Below the pieces are notes generated by a model. That model had not been told where the DNA came from. It searched no databases and was given only the letters and a program-made list of their open reading frames with translations. Positions 1 to 14,000 of a stretch of DNA of 64,000 bases are shown here, in pieces. Origin of the DNA: Fasciolopsis buskii. Lineage: Eukaryota > Platyhelminthes > Trematoda > Plagiorchiida > Fasciolidae. Where the stretch lies: positions 62,001 to 126,000 of the forward strand of contig LUCM01000844.1 of NCBI GenBank assembly GCA_008360955.1, in the 5' to 3' direction. The position numbers were made by a program, and so were the translations under genes. Within the stretch, counting starts at the first letter, position 1; the number at the start of each line of letters is the position of its first letter.

Positions 1-1785
1 AGAATATTTCGAAAAACCGATTAACTTAAAATGAATTGGTTACGGATCTCTGGGGAAAATATTTTCTCACACGCAGGTGCACGTGAGCAGGTAGACATAC
101 TCATGCGAATTACAACCGTAAAGAACACTTTGAAAAAATATGATTCATATTATTTGCGAGTTGTTTCTCAGTCGTATTGGTAAAAATAAGTGATGCTATA
201 TTCTGGTGGCGCGCACCAGAGGATTCATCCTTGGTTACCTGTTGGCTCGTGAACAGTAAAGCAGTCATTCACTAGAGGTCCACATAATAAACATAAGTTT
301 TCCACATGAAATGAGTGCGGTTCATTTCGTTTATACACGGTGCGGCTTTTACTGCTTATAATTAGATGCTAACGATATCATTCGTCTAAACGACCATAGT
401 GACGTAATTTTTACTTTCCGATAATTGCCCAAAACGTGACTATTTAGTCAACTTGCATCTTTTAGGCAATAGATTAATCCCTGTCATTTGTAAGTTGACC
501 TTTCTGCCCACGGCATTTCGTAGAGAAGCATTTTTCATTTCAGGTATCCAGCTATTGAAATGCACAGTACCGCTTTCTCTATGTACATACCCACAATATT
601 TCGGAACCATTTGAAAATTATTTGGAATTAAGTCAGAACTATTCAGAAATTTCATTCAACTGACTTAATGAAATCTGATCTGCATGGACCTGAAACGTGC
701 ACCATCTTGCAGGGGCACATCCCTGCTTCGATTATCTTCAATTATCTACCATTGCTTTACAACCCGAAAGCAGATCTATTTCGAAGAAGTCTTAGAAAAC
801 GGAAGTATGGGCTTGCCCAATTGTGATCGTGAATGATGAAAATCCGAATAACTTTCACATAATTTCAAGGTTACATTAAAAGTGATGTCGAGTTAACCAA
901 ATTAGTCATAATGAAAATTGAAATCCACTTCACGTAATCAACATTTCATCCTTGTCAATATTTCCGATATTATGCTGTTAGTACTCGTGGTTTCTGCCGC
1001 ACGATTTTGGCGAGTTCATTCGCCTCCTCCGTCAATATTATCCGTGACATAAACTGAGAACTCTGTGGTTATTATTCGGAGATGAACACCAGATGCTCTT
1101 TTGAGATTCATTTCTAACTTCTATTTGTCGATCGCTAATTTGACTACCTAATAGTTAGCAGTAGCAAGAATCAATTTTCACCCCTTTCGCTTGCAGACGG
1201 CAAAATATCCGCGGTCACATCACAAGGGTGACGTGACTGCATGAGGAAGTATCGGTTTCATCACGGTCCAATGACAGACTCAAAAATCTACTGGCATATT
1301 ATTGCCAGGAGCATCATGATTATAAGTCCCAAAGTAACGGTATTCTTACCAAAAGGCACATAGAATCCATCCGTGAACGGACTAGCAGGGACGATCTATT
1401 ACTGCTCGCACTAATTAATTATATAGGATTGATAATAGTTAACCTACCGAACTACGAGAATAGACTAACAACATTCCAGTCCAGCAAAAGCAAGTTTGGC
1501 TGTGTATCAAGTGAGCGAGACAAGAGGTGAGGTCAAACTTATAGAGATATCTAGGAAACTAAAGGTAGAACATTCCATATCTCATGTTTTATGATCAGCT
1601 TGTTCTATGCGACCCACAGCCACCGAGAACATAGGGGTTACCAAAGAAACACAAGCGAAATATTTTTTTAAGATATGTAATTGATACGAGTAACTCATCA
1701 TACCACGGCTCAGTGGATAGTCGAACTCCGGGAACCTGTGCACAAATCCATTAGCCATCCATAGCACAAACGATTCGTTTGGTTT
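1..1785. other. No gene seen; unassigned non-coding DNA
   Basis: Only short open frames occur on either strand. None has a recognisable domain, convincing splice sites or coding-like composition. The right end may include decayed upstream sequence of the adjacent Penelope-like element, but I could not align it to the family with confidence. Confidence 0.5.
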
Positions 1786-1789
1786 CATC

Positions 1790-2830
1790 AATTGGGTTGA
1801 AATATCACCACACGTCTAAAAAACCGTGCACATTCACTAGACGCTGAATCGGTATTCACTAATGTGCCGCTGGTAGAAATGACAAATTACGTCTACCAAT
1901 ACGGGATTCAGAACAATATGCAAATGGGAATTTCAGTATCAACATTCGAAGAGTTAATCCTGAGATGTATTTGGAACGTGCAATTCCACATTAACGGAAC
2001 CCGCCACGGACAAAAAGATGGAGTCAAGATTGACTCACTTCTCGAACCACTTCTGACAAATATTTTTCTAGCCAGACTCAAGATGGGTCTTTTAGAAGAG
2101 ATAATTCCAAGTCTAAAGATGTATGCTCATTACGTGGACGATGCGTTTTCTATCTGAGACTCGAAAACCAATGTCAGCCGTTTGTCAAATAAATTTAACG
2201 ATGCCACTTCACCAAGGAAGTGACAAGTAATGGCTTTTTGCCGTTTCTCGATGTAGGTTCAAGTAGAAAAGTGGTTAGAGGCGTTGAAAGCTTTTCTCGT
2301 AAGCCCATGTGGGTAGAACAATACTCCAATTTTCTCGGTTTTGTCTTTGCACGCCATCAGGCTTACAGGGCTAAGAATATACATGTTAACTCTGAGACGC
2401 TAGTCAAGAAGTTTCAATGCACAGGAGATGCTCTGAAGAAACGAGGAGAGCTGGATCCGTTTGTGAGTTATTTCATCACTGCGGATAACCAGCGGGTCAA
2501 ACCACAAACCGCCGGAAAGACAATTTTGGTCATTACGATTTTATTCAAAAATGATAAGCCGTGGGAAATCTGGAAACGATAATTTTTTCCAGCGGCCCAC
2601 TTCAAGGTGACATTGAAAACGATGCTAAGTACAAGTTGCCTGCTCAGTCCCAGTACCATATTCGGTAAAAAATTTACGAGCACCTGTAGCGCTCAGTACA
2701 GGTGCTTTTTCAGACTTATTGAAGAACACTGTCCTCCTGCTCTTCGAAAAGACTGTCCAAAACATATCCAGCGTTATACTAAAACACGATCGATAGTGGA
2801 CACAAGATTGACACGGTAATCCCTTCTAGG
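1790..2830 (+). mobile_element. Penelope-like element (PLE) remnant
   Basis: This is a 5'- and 3'-truncated copy of a Penelope-like retroelement. The translated pieces follow PLE reverse transcriptase order: DAESVFTNVP (palm motif A region), a degenerate version of the 'QKDGV..GSPLGPLLANIF' block reading QKDGVKIDSLLEPLLTNIF, YVDDAFSI (catalytic motif C), then LPFLDV and SRKPMWVEQYSNF (thumb region). PLEs normally continue into a GIY-YIG endonuclease. None is recognisable here before about 2830, so the copy is incomplete. Frames are broken between motif C and the thumb. It is a fossil and probably unable to move by itself. Confidence 0.75.
1804..2582 (+). pseudogene. PLE reverse transcriptase, frameshifted remnant
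   Basis: The first open segment (to 2157) carries the palm motifs and ends just after YVDDAFSI at a stop. The next segment (2220-2582) is in another frame and carries the thumb motif FLPFLDV and a long tail with HVNSETLVKKFQC, which is typical of PLE reverse transcriptase. The YVDD aspartates are intact. However, the GSPLGP loop is degraded (DSLLEPL), and the frame change plus stop prevent a full product. The family assignment comes from motif order and not from a database search. Confidence 0.7.
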
Positions 2831-2834
2831 ACTG

Positions 2835-3595
2835 GGCTAGCAACATCAACAACATTTTTCAGTAGGGGATTACGGAAAAGACTGTTGATCATAACAGAGA
2901 CCATAGAAATCGAAATTTTGAGGCCTAAATTTTCCCAGCCGAAGAATCTGATCCAACCGCTTAAATTGTCATGGTCGCAAAACCTAACCTTTGACACGGT
3001 AATCACTTTTATCCAATCGCTTCGTCCGATCGCTAATGCAATCCTACTTGTTCGATTTGACACCTATCGTTTTCACAACTCTCTGTTAACTTGTCATCTT
3101 TAAAAAATTGTTGTATTTGCTATCAAATATGTCCATCACTCCCCCCTTCAACTCAGCACCACCAAGATGACTATGTAGAACTGTAAAAAGAACACTTGAG
3201 ATCAAGTGTTTGTGCCCGAGCTGGTATTCTAAATTCATCAGAAATTGCTGAAAATCATCTGGCGTTTAGAACACCCTTCATATTAATCTTTTTTGAGCAA
3301 GCGTTATTTCCAATATGTAAGTGAATTCTTAGATCAACGGATACGGTGATACACGTATCTGAGCAAAACTTTGGAGGTGTGGATAGTTCAGTAGAACTGG
3401 TGATTTAGTGTTTTTGTACGAAACCATTGGGTTTCTTCTGTGCTTTACATTAGGATTGAATTAACTGCTTCACATTTGTGTAAACCATTGACGTCATTTA
3501 ATAAGTAAGGCGTTCAGATCATGATAGATTGACGCGCCAAACCGTATGACCAAATTAGCATTTCACTTCCCGGCAAATACCAGCTATTTATGACT
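2835..3595. other. No gene seen between two retroelements
   Basis: Overlapping open frames on both strands around 2780-3100 are antiparallel shadows without recognisable domains. A 14-base motif TTGACACGGTAATC occurs twice, near 2808 and 2992, in direct orientation. No function is apparent. Confidence 0.45.
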
Positions 3596-3599
3596 CATT

Positions 3600-5495
3600 G
3601 ACCAGACTCGATGATTGTACTGGGGTATTCTGAATAGCAGTTGTTCCTCCGACCAATCGTTCGTATTTAGTCCGACGTTCGCAGCTGCAAATCCTTGGGA
3701 GATGTCTGTCGACCCCCCAATGGAATTGGAAGTACAGTCGAATATTCGACTTCTGAAGAGGGGAAAAGCAGCCGGTCCCGACGACCTTTCCTCAATTCTC
3801 TTCAAATTGGGTGGAGAAGTTCTGATAAAATCACTTACCTTCTTGCTTCATGATATTTGAAACGAGGAGCGTATCCCGCTATCGTGGAGTGAGTCACTGA
3901 TTATACCCATCTTCAAGAAGGGTACACGGAGTGACTGCAGCAATCATCGTGGGATTAGTTTAATTCCGGTAGTTACTAGGATGTTAATTTCGATCATCCT
4001 GCACCGTTTGTCATCGGTTCGGCAAAGTACTATCCGCGAACAACAGGCCGGCTTTCGGCCAGGTCGAGGTTGCATCGACGAGATATTCACTCTCCGACAG
4101 ATACTCGAAACGCGCCACACGCACCGCTGCCCTACGATCGTAGTCTTTCTCGACTTGAAAGGTGCTTTCGACTCCATGGATCGATCTGCACTATTCAGTG
4201 CTCTCCATCGGAATGGTATGTCAGCAAAGTTTGTAAACCTGTTGCCAGCATTGTACTCGCATACCCATGGTCGCGTTAAGGTATATGGTGAACTGTCAAG
4301 TTCATTGAAACGACTAGCGCCGTTCGACAAAGGTGTCCCACCTCCCCATTCCTGTTCAACTTCGTCATGGACGAGGTGATGGAGGATGCTTTAGGAGGTC
4401 TCCGGGATGTAGGAGTAAAACTGGGAGGTGGAGGGAAGCTATTTGACCTAGACTACGCAGATGACAATGTGTGCCTTTTCGAGTCTGCGGACCATGCACA
4501 ATATGCAGCAGATAGACTCTCGAGGTCGGTCACTTGGTTTGGCGAGCTTTGCACCTTCGAAGTGCAAAGTGCTGTTGCAGGGCTGGACGACAGCAGCGCC
4601 GAACTTGATACTGGATTGTGAGGAAATCACTACTGTGGCCCGTTTCACATAACTTGGTAGCTGCGTGTCAGACGATGGTAGCTCGGGATTGGAGGTAAGT
4701 ATGCGTATATCCAAGGCTCGTGCAGCTTACGCCAGACTGAAGCACTTGTGGCGTCGACCTGATATTTCACTCAAGTTGAAAGGTCGTGTGTATTGTGCCG
4801 CAGTGCGTTCAGTTCTGTTGTACGGTTGCGAGACGTGGAGTATGCGTGTGGGCGACGTTCGTCGGTTGGAGGTTTTCGACAACCGATGTTTACGTAATAT
4901 GGCTAGGATTGGATGGAGTGACCGGGTGAGTAATACTGAGGTTAGAAATTTGGTATTGGGTGCCACTTCTAAGAATAGCTTGTTTCATCGTATGAAACTC
5001 AGTAGACTGCGCTGTTTGGGTCACGTGTTGCGTATGACGAACACTCGTCAACCATATCGTGCCTTATTTTGTGTTCCTCCTAAGGAATGGAAGAAGCCAT
5101 GTGGAGGCCAACAGATGACGTGGCGACGTGGGATGAGAAAATGTACCACGAACTTAGGTAAAGTAGGTGTCTCACGCCTTCTCGGTTGGGGTCTGAAAGA
5201 CTCGTGGACTTGCTGGCTGGAGACACTGAAGGATATGGCAGTGAACCGTGAACAGTGGCGATCGTGATGTCATTTTCTGTCGCATCAGAATGATTGAAAA
5301 CACGTGCGTTTGTACAGTTAGACTGTGTTTCGTGTGTTGGCTGCAGCAGCGTCTTATCTTTTCCCGCCTGTGTAGGTCCACTCCCTGTTCGCCTTGGATA
5401 TTCACTCTTTTTATAGCAACATGTAACTCTGGGGAAAGGCAGCGATCAGTGAGGCTTACCTTGCCGTTTAACGCTGAACGATGATGATAATGATA
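3600..5495 (+). mobile_element. RTE-clade non-LTR retrotransposon, 5'-truncated
   Basis: The element contains reverse transcriptase and C-terminal ORF2 sequence followed by a 3' UTR and a short ATG/ATA-repeat tail near 5480-5495. The endonuclease domain expected at the N-terminus is not visible, so the copy is 5'-truncated, as is usual for target-primed reverse transcription. The last 800 bases are highly similar to the second copy at 25205-26143, including the 3' UTR up to the microsatellite tail. This defines the 3' end of the family. The RTE assignment rests on YADD, the AGPDD and GFRPGRGC motifs, and the characteristic C-terminal block (LLYGCETWSMR, VSNTEVR). Confidence 0.85.
3615..5267 (+). 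pseudogene. RTE ORF2 reverse transcriptase, broken
   Basis: ORF2 of an RTE retrotransposon supplies reverse transcriptase for target-primed integration. In order one sees KRGKAAGPDDL (fingers), PIFKKGTRSDCSNHRGISLI, QQAGFRPGRGC, FLDLKGAFDSMD (motif A), then in a new frame FNFVMDEVMEDAL and LDYADD (motif C, about 4447-4465). The original frame then resumes with FAPSKCKVLLQGW and the C-terminal domain (4665-5267). Defects are an in-frame TGA at 3858-3860, a frameshift near 4340, a return shift near 4540 and a stop near 4650. Catalytic YADD is intact, but no full-length protein can be made. Confidence 0.85.
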
Positions 5496-5499
5496 TGGG

Positions 5500-8400
5500 C
5501 AGTCAATTGGGCGATGGTAAGACTGATATAAATAGATGTATATGGCTGTCTTATTTCAAAACAGTGGAATAAGGAGTGGTAGTGGAGGAGTTGACAACCA
5601 GCGATTGGGGAAGTGGCATTGGAAAGTAAATACTGACACACAATTAGGCCGAAAGCACCACCAGTTAACATAAAAGTGTTCTTTTGGGCATCCTAGGTCA
5701 GATTGGATAGAAAATACTGCAGTGTTTAGATTTGTAATTAGTGGACGGAAATCGGTCAGTCAAAGTAATGAACAGATACGAGACAACAGTAAGTACTACC
5801 TTGCCTTCGATCCAATCTACGAGAATGGAGTCAACAAGAAGACCACGGCTGAACAGGAACAAGTTCAAGTTCTATTTATAAATTGGATTAATATACAAAG
5901 TTGGAAATAGTCTGATTGATAGAATATGTTCAGTCCCGTCGCCTTCGCGGAATGTTTGGATTTCACGACCGCTTGTGGTCACGATTCCCATTGGTTCCCA
6001 GTATACCCAGGCCAGCCTGAAGCTGTATCGGATTTCATCACGTGACTTGGGGACAAACAAATCACAAACACAAATACTAACTGGAGTTAGCAGCAGAGGC
6101 CAACTACAGCCCCGTTCGAAAACGGAAATAGGCCCGTTTGCACAAGTCGTCGATCCGCTAAGGGCAATAGGCGTGATTCAGGACAGGGAAGGAAGTAAGA
6201 TGAAGTATGTGGATGGAGGAAAAGGGTGCCTAACTCTAGGGTGAAGTTAGCATACTGAGTATGAGATATGTGAATTGAACCGCCGCGGAGATCGACGGTT
6301 TGATAGGCATGAACACGATTGCTCTGGAATCAGCGGACGTTCAACCAGACAGGGAACAAATATGATAACAAATGTAAAAAGGCTAATGGTATGGAAACCA
6401 CACCAGGCAATGAGATATCTAAAATATGCACTAGAATACACAAACCTCTTTGTCAACTACAGCTATCAAGATGAAAAATAAGACCACGCAATGATGAAAA
6501 ACTATAAAAACTTTGCTTTAAAGTCCAGCATTGATTGATTTGTCGAAATGAAACCATTCACTATTTGTCAAACACACAAGGTAGTCGCCTACCCGTATGA
6601 CTGTGCCAACTGATTGCCGGTCAGTCTATTGATTCGCATCTTCTGGTGCTCAATGCCAAGATAATATCTGCCGATTCTGTGTCATGTTGACGCACACGAG
6701 CCAAGCAATATGGTTGATTTGACCATGCAGACCGGTGCGGTACCACTAATTCTAGTTTTGCATCCTTCAAAACCGATCGCAACCAGTTAGAGAGTGTCAG
6801 CCATGAGGCAATGGAAACATCAAAATCAAAGTGCGTTACTGATGCGAAAAGCTGCAATCCGCACGGGTAGTTCTTGTTGCTTCCTTAAGCCAGTTGGGAG
6901 AGTGCATCTCCAAAGTGTTAGACTCTCAACGACACTCGCGTTTCGTGCCAAGAACACCTTAACGCAAACCTATCCCAGGAGTACCCGTACTTGGTGTACC
7001 TCATAAAAGTCCGGTCAAGATCGCTGTGGATTTCGGTCCGCACATGTATCTGTTGATGCTAACAGTCTGGGATCTGCGCTGGTTTATGACTATTTTTTGC
7101 TTTCCTTTGTAAATACTATTAAAATACTTGTCCGCAAAGACCTGATTAGATGATTGGAGAACCTGCAAAGTCTAGTACCACAACTTAAAAAACGTTCTGG
7201 AACACAAACCGAGCACGAACATGTAACGCACACATTCATTATATATATATATTCCCACCTTTAGAATGTCTTTTGGGTAGCTGAATATTCACCGTTAGGA
7301 GTGCACAAAGCGCTTACTTGTCTTGACTTGGCCTTACTTCGAAAAGAACGCAATGCAAGATTTTTTTATGGGATAATTATCGCCCGTTCACGTGACACCT
7401 TTCCGCTTTCTCTTTTTTCTGCACATCGATTGTCAAGACTCCAGCCTTCTACGACAAACGTAGCTCCGCGGGCGAATAGCCTTGCCTCTTCCAACCGAAC
7501 GACGACCGCGACAGACTTGTGTTTAAGACCGAAATACCTTTGTGCGATCGTCGATCACTAATCGATCCACTGCTGATCTATCTACAGCCAACAGAATTAT
7601 GATCCACTCACATGAGACCAGAGAGCCGCCATAAGTTATTAGATTTAGCAATCCACAAACCACTGTTCATCAGTTGGTTGGTTCCTAGCCATCTGTGACC
7701 TCTCAGCAGAAGAGACAAATATTCTAGACAAGCTTACAGAATTTATTATTAATCAATTTCAATAGTGGGTTTACTGTGATTCTTGGGTTATTTGTTGCCT
7801 GTCAGTTAAATACTCGTCCCGCATTTTATGCCAATGCTACTCGCACTGAACGCATCTTAACTGGTCCTTATCAGGCAGGCAAAGTTATGACGTTTCAACT
7901 TGGAGAACGTGGGTTCTTGAGCTCACATTGCTGACCGCCAACTTCCTCATTTGGGAGCCCTCAGTTGGCCACAATCCGTTTCATGGAGATGATACATCTT
8001 GTCGTTTCAATAATATGAGAAATAAAACGGTACGATATAAAAGTCGAAGAAATCGAAAGAAACACCAGCATCATCATTTCATGACAAAAGGGTACGGCAG
8101 GAATGTTTGGGTGTCCATCATCCAATCTGATGTTACTAATCTCTATGCAGATGATTCCACCGTTATTGATTTATTAAAAAACAAACACCCACCGGAGATT
8201 TTGGAATAAGGTATCGATGAAGAAGTATTGAAGTACACGACTTTTTATCAGTACAAAGTATTAAGTTGCCGTGATTCGCCAAATGTGCTCAAAAAACCTT
8301 GGTAGTCGGGATCGATGTAAAAGTAGTTCAAGGGTACCAATATTTACGATGGGTTTAAAGGAGATCAAACAATTTGCTCCTTTTTTGAATAATTTAAGAT

Positions 8401-8530
8401 CAGATTTTTGGAACTACATTTAATTTCTAGTAAGTAGGTATGGATTTCATTGAATGTGCATAAATGACTGACTTAATATGGTGGTTCTGCGTTGCTTCCC
8501 AAGGGATTCCTGTTTGTTGACGATGTAGTT
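5500..8530. other. No gene seen
   Basis: Short open frames only, including 7928-8209 (+). None shows a domain. A short (AT)n tract lies near 7240-7253. The antiparallel frames at 6247-6481 and 6621-6857 look like chance. Confidence 0.45.
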
Positions 8531-8539
8531 GCTGGACTC

Positions 8540-8665
8540 TATTTTGATGAGGATGATGACAATGATATTGATGATGAAGGCAAAGATGATGAAGATAATG
8601 ATGATAACGATGATGATTTGGATGTTGTTCACGATGAGTTGGATGATGATTTTATCCAGGAGCTA
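8540..8665 (+). repeat. GAT/ATG-rich low-complexity tract
   Basis: Interrupted GAT/ATG trinucleotide repeat. It creates artificial Asp-rich, Met-rich and (on the minus strand) Ile-rich open frames. RTE elements in this window end in the same trinucleotide, so this could be the tail of an unrecognisable old copy. No RTE 3' UTR is visible next to it. Confidence 0.7.
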
Positions 8666-8699
8666 TTCACCTCCATTCCCATTCCCCTGTAGACAAGCA

Positions 8700-10905
8700 A
8701 TCCATGTTACTAACAATTTATCATGCCTGTTTTTCGCTCACCTGCATTCCGTAAATAAGACCACAAATGTGTATGATTTGTTTACAAAATGTGCACGCAA
8801 CGATCCCTGCTAATGCGAACTATTCATTATTTCACCGGATGGCAAATGGCAAACTTTTTGGCCGAATTTTTGGGCGCGGTCCATCAGCTTTTCTTCTGGA
8901 ATCAAATAGGCACCCGGGGACCGGGGAGCGGGGATTTGCTTTCATACTATGATGAAATTAGTTGTTCTTTTTTTGCCGAACTATTTTTCTTCCTACTACC
9001 CAAACTAGCCCACGACGGTTGTGTACAAACAAAATGTGCATTCCCGTCAAAAAAACAAATTTTGCATAAATAATTTTAGACGAGAATACGGTTAGCAAGA
9101 TCAGAACAAGAGAAACATGAAGGACGAGGAGTGGGAAGGCGTTTCCGGTCAGGGAGATATTCCACCACCTACCCCGAATCATCATCAACCTCACGGGGAT
9201 TGCAAACCGAATATGACGTGATTGGCTGCTGGTACACGTCGGTGTGAAAACAAAGAAATTTGAGTTGAGATTGCCTCATTGGGTGTGACTACGCTAGATT
9301 TATTGTCGTGACGACAAAGTCTAAAGGTTCACGAATCTGGAGATTAAATTTATCAAGTTTGTGGTAAGGTACTGACAACGCTCCGTACGTTTGTTTGTTC
9401 GAGCCAAAAACCGAGTGAAGTTATGTTCTTCCCCCAACCTTCTCCTCGTAACTAGACTGACTGCTTTATTCCAATTGGATTGATAAACCTTGGAAAGAGG
9501 AATTCACTGGGCTCGGAATGAAATAGTGGTTAACATTTCTTCTGTCTAATTGTAATTCATTGATTTTTCGACTTTTCTGATCGTTTTTCATAATCATCCG
9601 CCGAAATCGATAATTTATCGCATCTGACAGGAAACGTTGGATATCTTTCCGGGAGCAGAACTGATATATATGTGGCTAGCAGAATCAAGAACGATACAAG
9701 TTCAACCTTGAAGACTATAGTCACCTGTGGAGCGGAGATTTGTCTATTGCTCTTTTTGGTCGGATTCAACGAAAGGATGTTCGGTTGATTAATAACCCCT
9801 CATGGACTTCAAATCTATAGTCAGTTGATCATCACCGGAAAGTTGTTCCATTACCCATGTTCTATGGCCTTATTTCTTTGGTTCCAGTGGCCTTTTCGAC
9901 AGCTTCCATTCTCACAACTTTCACTCGTTCTTCTACTACTCAGGCGGTCAGTTATTCTCATCAGATCTTCACTCCAAGATATGAAACCGTTATTTCAGTC
10001 TTCCTTTATTCCTTGGACTGCAATCCCTAGAACACTCTTTCTTCTTCCGTTTTTCTCAACAAACCACAAATTTTCATTTTAAAACCAGAGTCTACAAGCT
10101 GAATCTTACCTGAGTCTTACCCCTATACACGTATCCCCTTCATGGTGAATCACTGGATCGTCGCAAATCACTTTGTGTCGCAAAAAAAAGGTAAAGTCGA
10201 CATGGTGGACCGAGTAACCGAAAATCCTGTATGAGAATTCGACAAAGCCTGGCACTTCAAATGAATTGATCAACACATTTGTCTAATAGGGGATTACTCG
10301 TATGATTCGTTTAACCAAAACCGGTTCACCCCAGTTGGGAATGCTGAATAACGAAGCCGTGAGCGCACTTGTTACCGTACTCATCAGCCAAGCGGATTCA
10401 TGAAATAGGCGCGCGTTCAGACAATGGAAACGAAGTAAACCACAAAGGAGCGAACCCATAGGGAACTTAGAACCTCGATGTGATGATCAGAACCTTACAA
10501 ATACAGGAAGACTTCACTCAACCATATCTACGGACTGATTACGTCATTCCGACTGGTAGTGTGACAGTTACGGTCTAAAAAACAGAATTAAACAAAAGAG
10601 TCTCATACAAAGCGGAACAACTATGTGTCCGCGAGGACCCCGTGTAGATTTGCTTTCCGCAGTCCGTTCTCATATGCAAGCTGACAAACAAAATGTGAAG
10701 CGCTTCGAATTTGCACGGTTGTGCGGTCTCAACTTAAGACTCCGTCTGGTTTCCCCAGGATTACCGGACCTGAAGTAAGAAATTCTCCAATTCTCATGGC
10801 AACACCTGTGTTGGATTTAATTTCGTTTTACTGTGTTGCTGTTATTTTCCGATCGGCTTGTTTGATGCATTTTGATCGACCGATTCGATTGACGGGGCAT
10901 CGCGG
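8700..10905. other. No gene seen
   Basis: Several 60-95 codon frames lie on both strands (for example 8789-9073, 9557-9769 and 9825-10082). None has recognisable motifs or clear exon boundaries. I cannot exclude short exons. Confidence 0.4.
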
Positions 10906-10914
10906 TCAATGAAA

Positions 10915-10990
10915 GGCTGCAAAATGGAGTCAATGCTGGAAAGATTCGAACCGGTCATCTTCAAGTCCAAACGCCACGGAAACAATCCCT
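10915..10990 (-). repeat. Diverged tRNA-like SINE-1 head (partial)
   Basis: The plus-strand string GATTCGAACCGGTCATCTTC followed by AAGTCCAAACGCC matches, with several changes, the box B to anticodon-arm region of the SINE-1 copies at 14.3, 20.6 and 44.5 kb. Neither the acceptor stem nor the tail is clear, so this is a fragment or an older relative. Confidence 0.35.
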
Positions 10991-11099
10991 TCGTCATTGA
11001 CGGTCACTGACTTCACAGTGAGAATTTCAACTGGATTCCCTCGGTCGTTGACTCCCTAGTAGTCCTGGGGTTCGATTCGAGCCCAACAATGAGCCATGT

Positions 11100-14000
11100 G
11101 CCACACCAGTGAGGAAACGTTCCAGCATGAACCAGAACAGAATCAAACAAGTCTATCACGTGTGTTTCGCAATAAAGTTAGTGTTGAGTGACAATCGTGT
11201 ATCTCTTTGTTGTGAAACCCATGTAGCCGTAAAATTGCACCAAACGAATGTGTAACTTCAGAGTACTCGATATTTCTGACACTTTACGGTGTTAAAGCTT
11301 GTATGGTCCTGGTTTCCTACCTGGAAATTCAGTTAACATTGGTTGATTTTGTCAATATGAACTGATTTCAATTCTCTTTGGGTTTTTTGTATGCAGCTCA
11401 CAAAAGTTCACAGTCTTTCTTTTCGGAATGGTTTATAGTGATTTATGGAACGTCAACAGTATACAATATTATAATACCCGTTTGTCAAGGGTTTTGAACG
11501 GCTGCTGACCATTGTTTACAATAATCGAGCACTGTGAGAATTACTTTTTCGTAGCATGCCCGGATTCAAAGCTCAATTTACAGAAAACTTACAAAACTTC
11601 ACTTCTTCATCATTTTGAGCAGTAGATGACTCGATTTGGCACTATAAATGAGTCGTTGTTTACCGTTTGTACCAAGCTCGGGATTGAAAACCACGGAAGC
11701 ACGGGAAAGCTGCTTCAATCGTATTGGAAATCATCAGAATTGCTATCCACCGGGACTCGGATGGGACTCGGATCTGGAAGGAATGGTTGTGAGCCGAGCG
11801 CCTTTGCCATCAAAGGTGAATAGTTCTCAATGAGAAAAAACCTGCTGTAGCAGAAGAAGATTGATCCAATCGTCCTGAACTTAAAAGCAACGTTACAAAT
11901 ATCAAAACTGGATTGAGTCATGCGTCACACAGAGTCGATCGTTTCCTCTTCATTCCCTATCTTATGTCAACGTAAGTGACCTAGAATAAGTGGTAACCCA
12001 TCGATTGTTAGAACTAGTGATTATAATTTACTTTTTCGTTCGTTTCCAAAATTCTTATTGATTATTCTGCACGGTGAAATAATTAGTCTTTGTGTTGATG
12101 ACAACCGCTCTTGCACGTGGATATCCGCAATCGCCTGATTGAAAAACAAAAGTTGAGTACAGTTTTGGAATTGGTGATCCGCAATTTATACTGAGACAGA
12201 CCCCTTCCCGAAATTGCAACAACCAGTACCGTGAACTTTGGAGAAGTTTATAAATCCTGACTTACAAGTTCGGAAAACGGATAATGTCAGAATGTTATTT
12301 GTCCTGTGACCGGTCAGGGGAACTGCAGGTAGGCATGCATAACGAAACGAACTCCATTTGTTTGCGGTGAGTCATCATGACTGGTGATATCTTTAATCTA
12401 TCCGTTAATTCGAGTCCATTTTGCATCCCCTGTTACGACGGTTCTGGTTAGCGAAACACAACTGACGATCTGCGTCACCATGGCCTAACTGATTCCGCAC
12501 TGATTCCGCAGTGATTTACTCCCTGATTTGGTCTTTCATAAGCTGCCCTCAATTTTCATTTTTCTCGAGAAAATCGGCCGTAATGGACTCTAGGTTTCGT
12601 GCAAGGCCCCGTCACGATCCATTCCACATTTCTGCAGCCGGTCCTGCGGACAAAGACAACACAGCGATCGATGTTGGCCTCTTCGAAATGTTTACGGTTA
12701 ACTTGAGGTGTAATCAATAAATTCTAATTGATGCATTATTAGTAAGCAATATCTGTATCCACACAGTTTGTAAAATCAAACTTGGTCTGTTATTTCGGTT
12801 TTCTAAAACCGAAGACAACACCAGTGTTACTTATCAAATCTATTCGTGTAGACTTCGTAGAATTTCTGGCTTAAAGTATGACTTGGTTGATACATTAATG
12901 CCATGCTTATTTCATCATCCAAAATACAAAAGCTGAAAAGCTCCGCCGATTCTCAGCTACCGCCATCAGTCCAATCTCAGCAACAGCGAGACTTCTCATC
13001 AATGGCCTGCAGATTGGCTTTCAGTTAGAGCCCGTGACAGACTCACCGGCATGTGTGATCACGTGCGTTATTGATTTCCCGACAGAGGCTAGTCTCTTAC
13101 CTATGTATGAGGGATACTATACTATTTCCCACTTTATCAAAATGGTTGAGAATTATGTCAGAACCATTGAGAAATCTCAGTCAACTGACTTACTGATAGC
13201 TCGTTTGCTTAGGCCTGATACGTGACTCATCTTACATGAACACACTTGCGGGCACGCATCGTAAGATGCTTTAAAGATCTATGCTTCGTTCTACAATGTG
13301 CGAGCAGATGTACTCTTGACATGAATCAAAATAACTATGACATAATTCCGAATTGGCACGGTAAAGTTACCTGATCAAACTTTGGAACCTCGAAAATACC
13401 AGCTGATCTACGGGGCTTACGATCACACACGCGGTCCATCCATACACGGGCGGACAATACACATTCCGTGATCCCAGCTTTACGAGGTCTGTCTGGGACA
13501 GTAAGGCTAGGACCGAAACGAAAACACAAATGGACTGGCAGCAGCAACCAGTTACCGTGTCGTACGGTAACGTCTAATTTAATGGGCCTATGAAGCCAAA
13601 TAAGACGAAAATGGCCTATCGTACTACTACACATTGAGTTTGTGTTAATCGGATGCGAAAATCGGACTAAATTTATCCGTGCCGTGTAGGCGATTCCATA
13701 CCCTTTGTGTGGGTGTTTGGCAAGTAATAAATGGAACCATTAATGTGCTAGTCGAGAATTGGGAAGCATTTTTAGGTAGATTGTAGATTTAAAATAACCT
13801 GACTGGATTTGGCTGAGATTTCTTTGCGAGAATAACTATTTGAGTTGATGATGCCTATCACCACTAGTGATAACAATAGATTAGGTTGCTAAATTAACTG
13901 TCAGACTAAATTTAGCGTCACCGTTAAACATTGGAATATTTTACTGCAATGTGATTATATTGTTTCGTCGTTCTGCACCCGTTGGCTATGTCAAACAGAG

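Noticed and set aside
8492..8813. Asp-rich and Met-rich small proteins
   Set aside because: They are translations of a GAT/ATG trinucleotide tract in different frames.
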